Shown here in pieces: positions 39,362 to 48,245 of a DNA stretch of 64,000 nucleotides. The stretch comes from Gemmatimonadota bacterium (lineage in GTDB: Bacteria > Gemmatimonadota > Gemmatimonadetes > Gemmatimonadales > Gemmatimonadaceae): the NCBI GenBank assembly GCA_016182795.1, contig JACPFW010000018.1, positions 30,778-94,777 of the forward strand. The letters are read 5' to 3'. The notes under the pieces are model-generated. The model was given only the letters and a program-made list of their open reading frames with translations, did no database searches and was not told the origin of the DNA. The position numbers were made by a program, and so were the translations under genes. Each line of letters starts with the position of its first letter. The first letter of the stretch is position 1.

Positions 39362-40243
39362 TCACTTCGGTGGCGTCGGCAGCGTGACGGGCGGAGCGGC
39401 GTGCACCGGCGGGGCCCACTCGGAGAGCAGGGCGGCCAGCGACTCCGGCGCGTCCTCCGGAATGAGCCGTCCGGCCGCGGGGACCGTGCGAAACTCGGCG
39501 TCCGGGATCGCCGAGGCCAGGCGCGAGGCCTCGGCGCTCGAACACCACGCGTCCTGCTCCCCGCGCAGCACGAGGGTCCGGGCGGTGATCCGCGCCGGCG
39601 GCGCGTCGTCGGCATCGCCGTCGGTAATCGCGTTGGCCAGCGCCTGCAGGTGACGAACGCCATCGGCTCCCACGAACGGCGCCGCATAGCGGGCGATCAA
39701 TTTGGCGGGCATGGTATCCGGTTGAGCGACGCCGCGCGTGAGCAGCGGACCAAGCCACGCGGCCGCGCCGAGCATTCCCCGCGACGCCTCAAACAGGTGC
39801 GCCGCGGCCAGTCGCCCAAACTCCACGAGATCCTCGCCGCGGACTCGCCCGAGCGGAGGCGGGCCGATGAGCACCAGGCCGTGTACGCGAGCCGGACGTG
39901 TCGCGGCCAGACGCAGCGCCACGGATGCGCCCAAGTCGACGCCCACGATCGTCGCCCGTCCAATGCGCATGGCGGTCATGGCCTGTTCCACGCTCTGGGC
40001 TTGCGCGGCTACACCAAAGTCCCCGTCCGCCGGGCGATCCGACTCGCCGTGTCCAAGCAGGTCCAGCGCCCACGCGGTCACACGGCCAAGCGGCAGCGCC
40101 GGCGCGACGCGGCGCCACAGAAACGTGGACGTGCCGAAGCCGTGCAGCAGCACCAGGGGGTGGTCGCCGAACCCGTATCGCTCGGCGTGTAGGTCGCCGG
40201 GGCCGACCGGAATCCGGAGGTGATCGAGACGGTTCAAGTCCAA
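39362..40243 (-). CDS. Alpha/beta-fold hydrolase with altered triad
   Basis: 293 residues with the alpha/beta hydrolase order: oxyanion motif LLHGFGTSTFLW, DLLGHGESDRP, nucleophile elbow VGVDLGAS with Asp103 in place of Ser (as in epoxide hydrolases and haloalkane dehalogenases), acid near VLRGEQDAW. The catalytic His expected before PEDAPE is Arg259 (AAGRLIPEDAP). With Asp nucleophile but no His the enzyme may be inactive or trap an ester intermediate. Substrate unknown. No neighbour suggests a pathway. Confidence 0.8.
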   Translation of the reverse strand: MDLNRLDHLRIPVGPGDLHAERYGFGDHPLVLLHGFGTSTFLWRRVAPALPLGRVTAWALDLLGHGESDRPADGDFGVAAQAQSVEQAMTAMRIGRATIVGVDLGASVALRLAATRPARVHGLVLIGPPPLGRVRGEDLVEFGRLAAAHLFEASRGMLGAAAWLGPLLTRGVAQPDTMPAKLIARYAAPFVGADGVRHLQALANAITDGDADDAPPARITARTLVLRGEQDAWCSSAEASRLASAIPDAEFRTVPAAGRLIPEDAPESLAALLSEWAPPVHAAPPVTLPTPPK

Positions 40244-40389
40244 AGGCGCCGGGCAGAGGGAGTGGTCAACGGCCGATCAAACTTATCTGGAGCGGGGTAT
40301 CAGCGCAGCGGCGACCTCGGCACTCATCTCTTGGCCCAGTCCCCGGTCACCAATAGCTTTCCCCAATCCCTTCACCGACGGTTCCCCAC

Positions 40390-41103
40390 TTGGCCACCTC
40401 GAAAAAACGCGCGTCGCAGAAGCAGTTTACGTATGTCATCGCCGTCATTGCGATTATCGGGGCCGGCGCGCTCGGCTGGATGGCCACTCGGCCCAAGAGC
40501 GGCGGCACCGAAATCGACCCCAACCTCCCCGTTGGAACGGCCGAGGGCTTTGTGCTCGGCAAGCCGGACGCGCCGGTGCAGATCATCGAGTTTGCGGACT
40601 TTGAGTGCCCCGCATGCGCCCAGTTCGCCATGCTCACCGAGCCCGATATCCGGGCGCGCCTGATCGACAAGGGGCTCGTGTCGGTGAAGTTCTACGTCTT
40701 CCCGCTGCCGATGCACAAGAACACGTGGTCGGCGTCCAACGCCGCGTTCTGTGCCAACGAGCAGGGCAAGTTCTGGGAGATGCACGACCGGCTGTTCTAC
40801 ACCCAGGATCTGTGGAACACGCTGGCCACGTCGAACCCGGACAAGAAGATGAAGGCGTACGCCGAGGAACTCGGCCTCGACGCCTCCAAGTTCAACGACT
40901 GCTACGACAGCCAGCGGCACTATCCCAACATCAAGGCCAGCGGCATCGAGGCGCAGAACCGCCTCATTGACGAGACGCCCTCGTTCATCATCGGAGGCAA
41001 GCGGTACCCGGGCAGCCTGCCGTACGACGAGATCAAGAAGCTTGTGGATGCCGAGTTGGCGAAGGTCGGCGCGGCCGACACCACCAAGAAGGGCGCCAAG
41101 TGA
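40390..41103 (+). CDS. DsbA-family thiol-disulfide oxidoreductase
   Basis: 237 residues; an N-terminal signal anchor (residues about 14-32) exports a thioredoxin-fold domain with the CPAC active site (C73, C76) and a DsbA-type helical insert, ending in the cis-Pro region ETPSFIIGG. It would introduce or shuffle disulfides in exported proteins. TTG 40390 is the apparent start. Its stop overlaps the VKOR start (GTGA), so the oxidase and its partner are coupled. Confidence 0.88.
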   Translation: MATSKKRASQKQFTYVIAVIAIIGAGALGWMATRPKSGGTEIDPNLPVGTAEGFVLGKPDAPVQIIEFADFECPACAQFAMLTEPDIRARLIDKGLVSVKFYVFPLPMHKNTWSASNAAFCANEQGKFWEMHDRLFYTQDLWNTLATSNPDKKMKAYAEELGLDASKFNDCYDSQRHYPNIKASGIEAQNRLIDETPSFIIGGKRYPGSLPYDEIKKLVDAELAKVGAADTTKKGAK

Positions 41104-41525
41104 CACGCCGCATGATCATCGCCGCGCTGGCCCTCGTCGGGCTGTTCGTGGCGATGTACCTCTGGTTCTTCAAGCTGGGGCTCATTGGTTCGCTCAGCTG
41201 CAAGATTGGAGGGTGTGAGAAGGTCAACACCAGCCCGTGGGCGGTCTTCCTCGGCCAGCCGGTGGCCATGTGGGGCGTGCTCTACTACGTCGCCATGTTC
41301 GCGACGGCCTTTGCGAGTACGCTCGAACGGTTCGCCGATGACCGCCGGGCGGCGCTTGCCCTGGTGGTGCTCGCCGGTTGGGGCGTGGCCTTCAGCGGCT
41401 GGCTGACCTACCTCGAGCTGGCCGTCATCCACGCGGTCTGCATGTACTGCGTGATCAGCGCGATCATCGTCGTCATCGTCTTCGTGCTCGCCGTCGTCGA
41501 GTGGCGGTCAACGGAGCGACCGTAG
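41100..41525 (+). CDS. Vitamin K epoxide reductase (VKOR) family quinone-linked oxidase
   Basis: 141-residue four-helix membrane protein. Loop cysteines C34 and C39 (SCKIGGCEKVNTS) and the active pair C114-C117 (CMYC) match bacterial VKOR, which reoxidises DsbA-type partners and passes electrons to quinone. Replaces DsbB here. GTG start coupled to the DsbA-like gene; terminator follows. Confidence 0.9.
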   Translation: MTRRMIIAALALVGLFVAMYLWFFKLGLIGSLSCKIGGCEKVNTSPWAVFLGQPVAMWGVLYYVAMFATAFASTLERFADDRRAALALVVLAGWGVAFSGWLTYLELAVIHAVCMYCVISAIIVVIVFVLAVVEWRSTERP

Positions 41526-41549
41526 CGGAAGTGCTGGGTGGAGATGCAC

Positions 41550-41582
41550 TCAGGGGTGCGGCGCCACGGCGCCGCACCCCTT
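41550..41582 (+). terminator. Rho-independent terminator of the DsbA-VKOR pair
   Basis: GGGGTGCGGCGCC-ACG-GCGCCGCACCCC, a perfect 13-bp stem, followed by TTTGTCTT, about 25 bases after the VKOR stop. Confidence 0.88.
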
Positions 41583-41606
41583 TGTCTTCGCGCGCGGGCG
41601 ATCCCG

Positions 41607-41969
41607 TTATGCGCGGCGCACGTCACCCTTCTTCGCCGTCGACGCCTCACTCAGGCGCAGCCGTGGGCGCTCCTCGTCGGCCGCCTCGTGGCGGCGGCGG
41701 GGTAGCAGTTCGCGACCGAGCACCACGAGGACGCGCGTCACCACCACCGAAGCGAGCGGCTCGGGCACCGCCAGCTCGCGGATGTAGGTGTCGATGGCGC
41801 GGTCGAACGGGAGTTCCTCTGCCAGCGCATCCACAAACGTCAGGGCGTTCTCCACGTGGGTGCGCACCAGCGCCTCCTCGGCGCGCGCCTGCGCGAGCCG
41901 CATCCGGCGTTCAGCGGCCGGCGCGAGCTTGCGCGGAAAGAGCGATTCGGGGAGGAGGTGTTCGAGCAT
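41607..41969 (-). CDS. Hypothetical protein
   Basis: 120-residue helical, Arg/Glu/Leu-rich protein (MLEHLLPESLFPRKLAPA...), no signal or membrane segment. The 97 bases between it and the acs gene contain no clear gene. No family recognised; it might be a small regulator linked to acs, but that is only position. Confidence 0.5.
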   Translation of the reverse strand: MLEHLLPESLFPRKLAPAAERRMRLAQARAEEALVRTHVENALTFVDALAEELPFDRAIDTYIRELAVPEPLASVVVTRVLVVLGRELLPRRRHEAADEERPRLRLSEASTAKKGDVRRA

Positions 41970-42066
41970 GCAATTAACTACGATTGAAGGAGCGTCCGGG
42001 TTACAGCCAGCGGGTCAGCGCCAGCCCGGCGGCGATCGCCGTGGAGGCGCCGGCGCCGGTTACTCG

Positions 42067-44031
42067 TCAACTCTCCTCGGCTTCGTACTGTTCCTTCAGC
42101 GACGCCACCACCGACGGATCGGCGAGCGTCGTCGTGTCGCCCAGGGTGCGTCCTTCGGCGATATCGCGCAGGAGACGCCGCATGATCTTGCCCGACCGGG
42201 TCTTCGGCAGGTCGGCGCTGAATAGAATGTCGTCCGGACGCGCGATGGCGCCGATCTTCTCGGCGACGAACTCACGCAGCTCATCGCGCAGGGCCGGGCT
42301 GTGGTGGTAGCCGTCGCGCAGCGTCACGAAGGCCGCGATGACCTGCCCCTTCATTTCGTGCGCCTTGCCCACGACCGCCGCCTCGGCGACCGCCGGATGC
42401 TCAACCAGGGCGCTCTCCACTTCCATGGTGCCAATGCGGTGGCCGGCGACGTTCAGCACGTCATCCACGCGCCCCATGATCCAATAGAACCCGTCGGTGT
42501 CGCGCTTCACGCCGTCGCCCGGGAAGTACAGGTCGGGACGGCCGGGCCACTTGGAGAAGTAGGTCTGCACGTACCGCTCGTCATCGCCCCAGATGGTGCG
42601 CAGCATGGACGGCCACGGCCGAGTGAGTGCCAGCAGGCCGCCGCCGACATCGAGTTCGTTGCCCTTCGAGTCCAGCAGGGCGGCGAAGTAGCCGGGGAGG
42701 GGCTGTGTCGCGCTCCCGGGCTTGGTTGCCGTGAGCCCGGGGAGCGGGGCAATCACGATGGCGCCGGTTTCCGTCTGCCACCACGTGTCGACAATCGGGC
42801 AGCGCAGGCCGCCGATCACCTTGTGATACCACATCCACGCTTCGGGGTTGATCGGCTCGCCCACCGTACCCAACAGGCGCAGGCGCGACAGATCGTGCCG
42901 AGCCGGATGCTGGTCGCCCCATTTCATAAAGGCGCGAATCGCCGTCGGTGCTGTGTAGAACACCGAGACGCCGTACTTCTCACAGATCTCCCAGAACCGG
43001 TTTCGTTCCGGCCAGTCGGGCGCCCCTTCGTACATAACGCACGTCGCGCCGTTCGCCAGCGGGCCGTAGACGAGATACGAGTGGCCCGTCACCCACCCCA
43101 CGTCGGCGGTGCACCAGAAGACGTCGTCCTCCTTGAGGTCGAAGACGTACTTGGTGGTCGTCGCCACGCCGGTCAGGTAACCGCCGGTGGTGTGCACGAT
43201 CCCCTTCGGTTTGCCCGTAGTGCCCGACGTGTAGAGGATGAACAGCACGTCCTCGGCGTCCATCGCCTCCGGCGGGCAGTCGGCCTTGGCCGTCTGCATC
43301 AGGCGGTGCCACCAGTGGTCGCGCCCTTCCTTCATTTGAGCAAACGACTCATCGCCCATGCCGCCCGGGCGCCGCTGCACGACGATCACATGCTTCACGC
43401 ACGGCGCGCTCTCCAGCGCCTTGTCGGTGTTGCGTTTGAGCGCCGACACCTGGCCGCGCCGATAGCCGCCGTCGGCGGTGATCAGCACCTTGGCCTGCGC
43501 GTCGTTCATGCGGTCGCGCAGCGATTCCGGCGAGAAGCCGCCAAAGACGACGCTGTGGATCGCGCCGATGCGCGCGCAGGCGAGCATCGCGATGACGGCC
43601 TCAGGAATCATCGGTAGGTAGATGCCCACGCGATCACCGCGTTCGACGCCCATCGACTTCAGCACGTTCGCGAACTTCTGCACCTCGCGGTACAGATCCC
43701 AGTAGGTCAGGACGCGCGCGTCGCCCGGTTCGCCTTCCCAGATGATGGCCGCCTTGTTCCGATGCGCGCCGCGCACCCATCGGTCGAGGCAATTGACCGA
43801 AACGTTGAGCCGGCCGCCGTGGAACCACTTCGCGTGCGGCGGTGCCCAGTCGAGCGTCTCGGTAAACGGCACCATCCACTCGAGCTCACGCGCCTCACGC
43901 GCCCAGAACGCCTCGTAGTCGCGTTCGGCTTCGGCGTGGAGGGCATTGTCCCGCACTACGGCTTGATGGCGGAAATGCTCGGAGGGTGGGAATGAGCGGT
44001 CTTCGCTGAGCAGCGTGTCGAGATCTGACAT
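42067..44031 (-). CDS. acs: Acetyl-CoA synthetase
   Basis: 654-residue AMP-forming acetate:CoA ligase. AMP-binding motif [21 protein letters not shown], and the C-terminal [13 protein letters not shown] with the Lys that is acetylated in regulated Acs. Length equals the family norm. The gap upstream (44032-44322) has no gene; it should hold the acs promoter. Confidence 0.96.
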   Translation of the reverse strand: MSDLDTLLSEDRSFPPSEHFRHQAVVRDNALHAEAERDYEAFWAREARELEWMVPFTETLDWAPPHAKWFHGGRLNVSVNCLDRWVRGAHRNKAAIIWEGEPGDARVLTYWDLYREVQKFANVLKSMGVERGDRVGIYLPMIPEAVIAMLACARIGAIHSVVFGGFSPESLRDRMNDAQAKVLITADGGYRRGQVSALKRNTDKALESAPCVKHVIVVQRRPGGMGDESFAQMKEGRDHWWHRLMQTAKADCPPEAMDAEDVLFILYTSGTTGKPKGIVHTTGGYLTGVATTTKYVFDLKEDDVFWCTADVGWVTGHSYLVYGPLANGATCVMYEGAPDWPERNRFWEICEKYGVSVFYTAPTAIRAFMKWGDQHPARHDLSRLRLLGTVGEPINPEAWMWYHKVIGGLRCPIVDTWWQTETGAIVIAPLPGLTATKPGSATQPLPGYFAALLDSKGNELDVGGGLLALTRPWPSMLRTIWGDDERYVQTYFSKWPGRPDLYFPGDGVKRDTDGFYWIMGRVDDVLNVAGHRIGTMEVESALVEHPAVAEAAVVGKAHEMKGQVIAAFVTLRDGYHHSPALRDELREFVAEKIGAIARPDDILFSADLPKTRSGKIMRRLLRDIAEGRTLGDTTTLADPSVVASLKEQYEAEES

Positions 44032-44322
44032 GGTCGGGCATTAAAGGGAGGCGGCCGACGGTCCTCGGCGTGCGCGCGAGGAGCCCTGATATGAGTGCGA
44101 CAGAGGATAGCGGCCTCCGCGTCGCACAGCAACGTCGCCCAACGGTGCGCCATCACGCCGAACGCAGTGTGACGATTGGAATGTGAAGTGTGACTATAAG
44201 CGAAAGTGACGGTGTCCAGTGAGCCGCCATTCAGGATGCGCAACACGGGGCAAATCGCCCCCGTCACGATGTGATAGTCCTGTAACGCTTTAAAGGAGAA
44301 CAACTTACGCGTCTGGCAACTT

Positions 44323-44337
44323 TGGCACGCTTTTCGC
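44323..44337 (+). promoter_or_regulatory. Sigma-54-type promoter (-24/-12)
   Basis: TGGCAC-GCTTT-TCGC: GG (44324-44325) and GC (44336-44337) are exactly 10 bases apart, the sigma-54 spacing. The -12 box reads TCGC rather than TTGC. Transcription would start near 44349, just upstream of the riboswitch. Confidence 0.55.
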
Positions 44338-44370
44338 TGTTAGTACGGGCAACAACTGACGCTGCATCAC

Positions 44371-44452
44371 CCGACAAGAGCACACCCGTCGCGAGGCGGG
44401 GCCGCAAAGCCAGGAATCTCAAGGCATCGAGATGGTCCGGCTGCCGAAAGTG
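44371..44452 (+). promoter_or_regulatory. GEMM-I-type cyclic-dinucleotide riboswitch
   Basis: Signature of the c-di-GMP-I riboswitch: GAGCACACC, stem CCCGTC/GGCGGG with GNRA loop GCGA (44385-44400), the conserved core CGCAAAGCC (44403-44411), a second stem ATCTC/GAGAT (44416-44433), and GGCTGCCGAA (44439-44448). The base equal to Vc2 position 20 is A, as in the GEMM-Ib variant that prefers 3',3'-cGAMP. The core A that stacks between the ligand bases is kept. It lies 80 bases upstream of the STAS gene. Confidence 0.8.
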
Positions 44453-44531
44453 AGCGAGGTCGCAAGCGATCACGCGAAGCACCGGAGGCAGAATGCGGAT
44501 GGCAATGGTCGGCAGCAGCGAGGAGGCAACA

Positions 44532-44843
44532 ATGTATCCGCTCACCGAACCTGATCGCGTTGTCCTGCAGGCGCCGGAACGACTCGTGTCGGAACACCGG
44601 CTCGACTTCCGCCGCGACGCCCTGGAGCGGCTGTCCAAGGCGGCGTCCGATGGGGCCAAGCGGATCACGATCGACCTTCGCGATACGCGCGAGGTGGACG
44701 CCAGCGGACTCGGCGTGCTGGTGCTGCTGCAGAAGCGGGCGCGCGAGCACTTCCTCAGCACGTGCCTGTCGCACACGCCGCCGACGGTCCGGCACCTCCT
44801 GCATCTCACGCAGCTTGAAGGGCTCTTCGAGTTCGAAGACTGA
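44532..44843 (+). CDS. STAS domain protein (anti-sigma factor antagonist-like)
   Basis: 103 residues. The STAS core has strand-helix order RITIDLRDTREVDASGLGVLVLL, where the Ser in DASG is the position phosphorylated in SpoIIAA-like antagonists. No partner kinase or sigma factor is adjacent. SD AGGAGG (44521-44526) precedes ATG 44532 by 5 bases. The long leader carrying the riboswitch indicates control by a cyclic dinucleotide. Confidence 0.85.
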   Translation: MYPLTEPDRVVLQAPERLVSEHRLDFRRDALERLSKAASDGAKRITIDLRDTREVDASGLGVLVLLQKRAREHFLSTCLSHTPPTVRHLLHLTQLEGLFEFED

Positions 44844-44906
44844 TCGCCGCGGGTGGAGCGCGTTGCGTTCGACATCAGCGCACGAGCACTGAAAAGCGTA
44901 AGCTTA

Positions 44907-44935
44907 CCGGGTCCGGCCACTGTGGCTGGACCCGG
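44907..44935 (+). terminator. Hairpin terminator after the STAS gene
   Basis: CCGGGTCC-GGCC-ACTGT-GGCT-GGACCCGG: a 12-bp stem with one mismatch, followed by TTCTCGTTTCTCC, between STAS stop and the ggt start. Confidence 0.75.
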
Positions 44936-44957
44936 TTCTCGTTTCTCCTCATCCGCC

Positions 44958-46739
44958 ATGACGACCCTTCGCGCCATTCGCTCTCGCGCCCTGTTGCTGG
45001 GCGCCCTTCTCAGTGCGGGCTGCGGAATGCAGCCGCCCCAGTCGTCCCCGACCCCGATGTTCGCCAAGCGCGCCGAGTCGGCGCGCGGCATGGTCACCGC
45101 GTCGCACGCCGATGCCGCCGCCGCCGGTGCGCGCATCCTACGCGAGGGTGGCAACGCGGTCGATGCCGCGGTGGCGACCGCCTTTGCGCTCGCCGTGGTC
45201 GATCCGTCACAGACGGGCATCGGCGCCGGTGGCGGCATGATCGTCTGGACGAAGGGTGGGGCGCACGCCGACGCGATCGACTTCTATGCCCGCACCGGTG
45301 CGGACGCCGACTGGGCCCGCACCGACACCGCGCGGATGCGCGCGCCGATCAACGGCCGGGCGGCCGGCATTCCCGGCGCCGTTGCCGGACTGCTCGAGGC
45401 GCACGCCAAGTGGGGCAAGCTGCCGCGCGCGCAGGTGATGGCGCCGGCCATCGCGCTCGCCCGCGACGGGTTCATTGTGTCGCCGCTGCTCGCCCGTACC
45501 GCCGAGGCGTCGCGCGCCAAGTTGACGGCCGACAGCGCCGCCGCGGCGCTCTTCCTCCCCGGCGGCCAGGCGCTGCGCCCCGGTGATCGCCTGGTTCAGG
45601 CGCAGTTGGCGACGACGCTGGAGGCGATCGCCCGCGACGGGCGCGCCGCGTTCTATGAAGGGGTAATCGCCGAGCGGACGGTGGCTCGGATGCGTGCGTT
45701 CGGCAGTCCGGCGACGGTCGCCGACTTCAAGGCGTATCCGGTGGCGTTCCAGCGCCCGCTGTGCACCACGTGGATGGGCTACACCCTGCTGTCGTCGCCG
45801 CCGCCGCTCGGCGGAGCGTCGCCGCTGCTGGCGCTGAACCTGCTGGCCGCCACCGACGCGGTGCCGCTCGGCTCGCCGACCACCAGCGGCGCGGCCGCCG
45901 TGCAGATTGTCAACGCGCTGCGCGTGGCTGGCGCCGACGCCGGACGTTTCCGCGGCGACCCCGTCTACTTTGGCGTGCCGTCGCGCGGGCTTGTCAGCCC
46001 GGCGTTCGCGGCCACGCGGGCGAGCGCCGTGAATGCGCTCGACGGCGGCAAGAGCCCGGAGCCCGGCGATCCGTGGGTGACCGATGCCGTGGCGCCGACC
46101 GGCGCCTGCGCCGCGCTCGACGCGTGGGGCGCCAGCGCGCTCGGCGCCGACAAGGCCGCGTCGCCGCGCGCCCCGCGTTCGGGCGGCGATGATGAGTCGG
46201 CGTGGGCCGGCTCCAACACCTCACACTTCAGCGTCGTCGACGGCGATCACAATGCGGTGTCGGTGACGTTCACCGTCGGCGTGCTCTTCGGATCCGGCGT
46301 CTACGCCAACGGCTTCTTCCTCAACTCCGGCGCGTCGAACTTTGACAGCGCCACGCGCGGTCCCACCCGGTTCGCCAGCTCGACCATCAATCCCACCATC
46401 ATTCTCAAGGGGAACGAGGTGCGGATGGTCGTCGGTGCCGCCGGCTCGGCGTACATCCCGACGTCCACCACGCAGGTGACGTGGCGGCATCTCGCGCTCG
46501 GCGAGGATCCGTGGACGGCCATCGCGTCGCCGCGGCTGCAGCCCGCGCAGGGGCGCAACATCGAGGTCGAAGCCGGCTTCGCCCCCGATGTCTACGCCGC
46601 CCTGCGCGCCAAGGGGTACCTGCCGCTCTCACGCGTTGGCGACATCATGTTCGGCGGCGTGCACGCGATTGCCGTGACGAAGGGAACGATCATCGGCGTG
46701 GCCGATCCGCGGCGGGATGGGGCGGCGATGGCGCCGTGA
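44958..46739 (+). CDS. Gamma-glutamyltransferase family lipoprotein
   Basis: 593 residues with a lipoprotein signal: lipobox LLSAGC (Cys at about 22). GGT-type Ntn-hydrolase: N-terminal half has GGNAVDAAVATAFALAVVDPSQTGIGAGGG, and the self-cleavage Thr is in SNTSHFSVVDGDHNAVS (about residue 420), followed by GSGVYANGFFLN. It probably acts on glutathione or gamma-glutamyl compounds outside the cytoplasm. Start ATG 44958; family B element follows its stop. Confidence 0.88.
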   Translation: MTTLRAIRSRALLLGALLSAGCGMQPPQSSPTPMFAKRAESARGMVTASHADAAAAGARILREGGNAVDAAVATAFALAVVDPSQTGIGAGGGMIVWTKGGAHADAIDFYARTGADADWARTDTARMRAPINGRAAGIPGAVAGLLEAHAKWGKLPRAQVMAPAIALARDGFIVSPLLARTAEASRAKLTADSAAAALFLPGGQALRPGDRLVQAQLATTLEAIARDGRAAFYEGVIAERTVARMRAFGSPATVADFKAYPVAFQRPLCTTWMGYTLLSSPPPLGGASPLLALNLLAATDAVPLGSPTTSGAAAVQIVNALRVAGADAGRFRGDPVYFGVPSRGLVSPAFAATRASAVNALDGGKSPEPGDPWVTDAVAPTGACAALDAWGASALGADKAASPRAPRSGGDDESAWAGSNTSHFSVVDGDHNAVSVTFTVGVLFGSGVYANGFFLNSGASNFDSATRGPTRFASSTINPTIILKGNEVRMVVGAAGSAYIPTSTTQVTWRHLALGEDPWTAIASPRLQPAQGRNIEVEAGFAPDVYAALRAKGYLPLSRVGDIMFGGVHAIAVTKGTIIGVADPRRDGAAMAP

Positions 46740-46872
46740 TCTAGGATTTGGACTGAGGATCGCGACACAGGACTTCGATGGAGGACCACGATCGGCGATC
46801 ATCGCCCATCGTGGTCCTCAATCGTTATCTTCTATCGCGATCCTCGGTCAAAATCCTCAATCGGTAGTTCCC
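46740..46872. repeat. Family B hairpin repeat, copy 1
   Basis: Nested inverted repeat: outer arms GAGGATCGCGA/TCGCGATCCTC, core GGACCACGAT...ATCGTGGTCC. Built from words like GGATTTGGACT and AATCCTCAATC. It fills the gap from the ggt stop to the ppa start codon, so it would also form ppa's leader. Confidence 0.85.
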
Positions 46873-47406
46873 ATGCTTCACCCCTGGCACGACCTCCCCA
46901 CCGGCAGTCATCCACCCGACTCCGTCACGGCCGTCATCGAGATTCCCCGTGGCAGCCGCAACAAGTACGAACTCGACAAGGAGACCGGGCTGTTCAAGCT
47001 CGACCGCGTGCTGTACAGCGCGGTCCATTATCCCGGTGACTACGGGCTGATTCCGCAGACGCTGCACGAGGACGGCGACCCGCTCGACGTGCTCGTGCGC
47101 ATCAACGAGCCCACTTTCGTCGGCTGCCTCATCGATGTGCGCCCCATCGGCGTGCTGCGCCTGCGCGACCGCGGCGAGCCGGACGACAAGATTCTCGCCG
47201 TGCCGGTCAACTCGCCGCACCACGAGGAACATTTCGACATCGCCGACATGCCCCAGCATTACCTGCTCGAGATCGAGCACTTCTTCCACATCTACAAGGA
47301 TCTCGAGGGAAAACGCTGCGAGATCGTGGGATGGGGCAAGAGCGAGGAGGCGATGAAGGTGATTGTCGAGTCGATGGACCGATACGCGAAGAAGATGAAG
47401 GATTAG
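46873..47406 (+). CDS. ppa: Inorganic pyrophosphatase
   Basis: 177-residue family I pyrophosphatase. Active-site segments are present: IEIPRGSRNKYE, YPGDYGLIPQT, EDGDPLDVLV, and DDKILAVP. ATG 46873 removes an extension that only translates the repeat. The start directly follows a family B element, with no clear SD; its stop is the beginning of the next. Confidence 0.95.
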   Translation: MLHPWHDLPTGSHPPDSVTAVIEIPRGSRNKYELDKETGLFKLDRVLYSAVHYPGDYGLIPQTLHEDGDPLDVLVRINEPTFVGCLIDVRPIGVLRLRDRGEPDDKILAVPVNSPHHEEHFDIADMPQHYLLEIEHFFHIYKDLEGKRCEIVGWGKSEEAMKVIVESMDRYAKKMKD

Positions 47407-47535
47407 GGCTCAGGATTGCGATAATCGATCGCGACATAGGACGACGATGGGCGATGGATCCACTACCGATCCATCGCCCATCGCTGTCCTAAATCGAAAT
47501 CCTGCATCGCAATCCTAAGTCCAAATCCTGAATCA
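47404..47535. repeat. Family B hairpin repeat, copy 2
   Basis: Core AGGACGACGATGGGCGATGG...CCATCGCCCATCGCTGTCCT with loop around CACTACC; outer right arm ATCGCAATCCTAAGTCC then AAATCCTGAATCA. It spans the whole gap between the convergent ppa and DUF1707 genes, and its terminal TGATTCA (minus strand) supplies the DUF1707 stop codon. Confidence 0.88.
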
Positions 47536-48153
47536 GCTCTTCAGCAGTCTCCTCTTCCACGCCATCAGCGCGCTCTCGTTGGGCAGGCGCGTTTCAACCC
47601 GCACGCTGCCCATCACCGCCGAACCGCGCACCCGCACCAGTGGACCGGGTGCGTTCGCAAAATCGCCGTCGATCGTGCGGTCGATGAACTCGCCCATGAA
47701 CGCCACGCCGTCCACGTCGGCGTGGAGTCCGGGAGGGAGGATAATGCGCACCTCACCCATGAAGGCGGTGGCGTCGATGTCCACGCCTTCCGGTGGTACG
47801 TCAGCCTCCCGCAGGTCGAGCCGCACGGTGCCCATGATTGCCTTGGCCTTGATGCGCGAGGGAATGACCCAGCCGCCTTTTCGGCTCACCTCGGACATCA
47901 CGGCGAGGAACCGCTTTTCGCTGGGCGCCGAGTGCGGGGCCGCTACGCCATACATCGGCGGCGGCGCGGCCTGCGGCGCCAGGGCGGGCGGCAGCGCCGG
48001 TAGATCGCGCAGCGCGGCGTGCAGCGCGTCGGTCGACGCGGCGCGATAGACCGCCTCGAAACGCACCTCGAGTTCCTGGGTCGTCAGATGGTCTTGCGCG
48101 TAGTGCGAGCACAGCGCCTGCACCGTGCGCTCCCGTTCCAGTTCAAGGCTCAT
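47533..48153 (-). CDS. DUF1707 and LiaF-like cell-envelope response protein
   Basis: 206 residues. N-terminal DUF1707-type module (ERERTVQALCSHYAQDHLTTQELEVRFEAVYRA), a Pro/Ala linker, then a beta-helix-like repeat of LiaF/YvqF type with AIMGTVRLDL, AFMGEVRIILP, AFMGEF and AVMGSVRVE. Such proteins are linked to envelope stress responses. No membrane helix seen. The 3' stop comes from the adjacent repeat. Confidence 0.85.
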   Translation of the reverse strand: MSLELERERTVQALCSHYAQDHLTTQELEVRFEAVYRAASTDALHAALRDLPALPPALAPQAAPPPMYGVAAPHSAPSEKRFLAVMSEVSRKGGWVIPSRIKAKAIMGTVRLDLREADVPPEGVDIDATAFMGEVRIILPPGLHADVDGVAFMGEFIDRTIDGDFANAPGPLVRVRGSAVMGSVRVETRLPNESALMAWKRRLLKS

Positions 48154-48167
48154 GCAAGGAAAGGTAG

Positions 48168-48245
48168 TTCACTGCCGCATCGCAGATCGCAATCGTAAAT
48201 CGCAATCGTTGATCGCAATCCTAAGTCCAAATCCTGAATCAGTTG
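48168..48245. repeat. Family B repeat, copy 3 (one arm)
   Basis: Tandem GATCGCAATC / AAATCGCAATCG words followed by ATCCTAAGTCC and AAATCCTGAATC, identical to the right arm of copy 2. No opposing arm, so no large hairpin. Between the DUF1707 gene start and the aquaporin stop. Confidence 0.75.

Noticed and set aside
42001..42066. Short hydrophobic frame after the acs stop (GAGASTAIAAGLALTRWL)
   Set aside because: No start codon or SD and only about 20 codons; probably chance in GC-rich sequence.
43956..44303. 115-codon minus-strand frame across the acs start and upstream region
   Set aside because: Overlaps the conserved acs N-terminus in another frame and the regulatory gap; no coding features.
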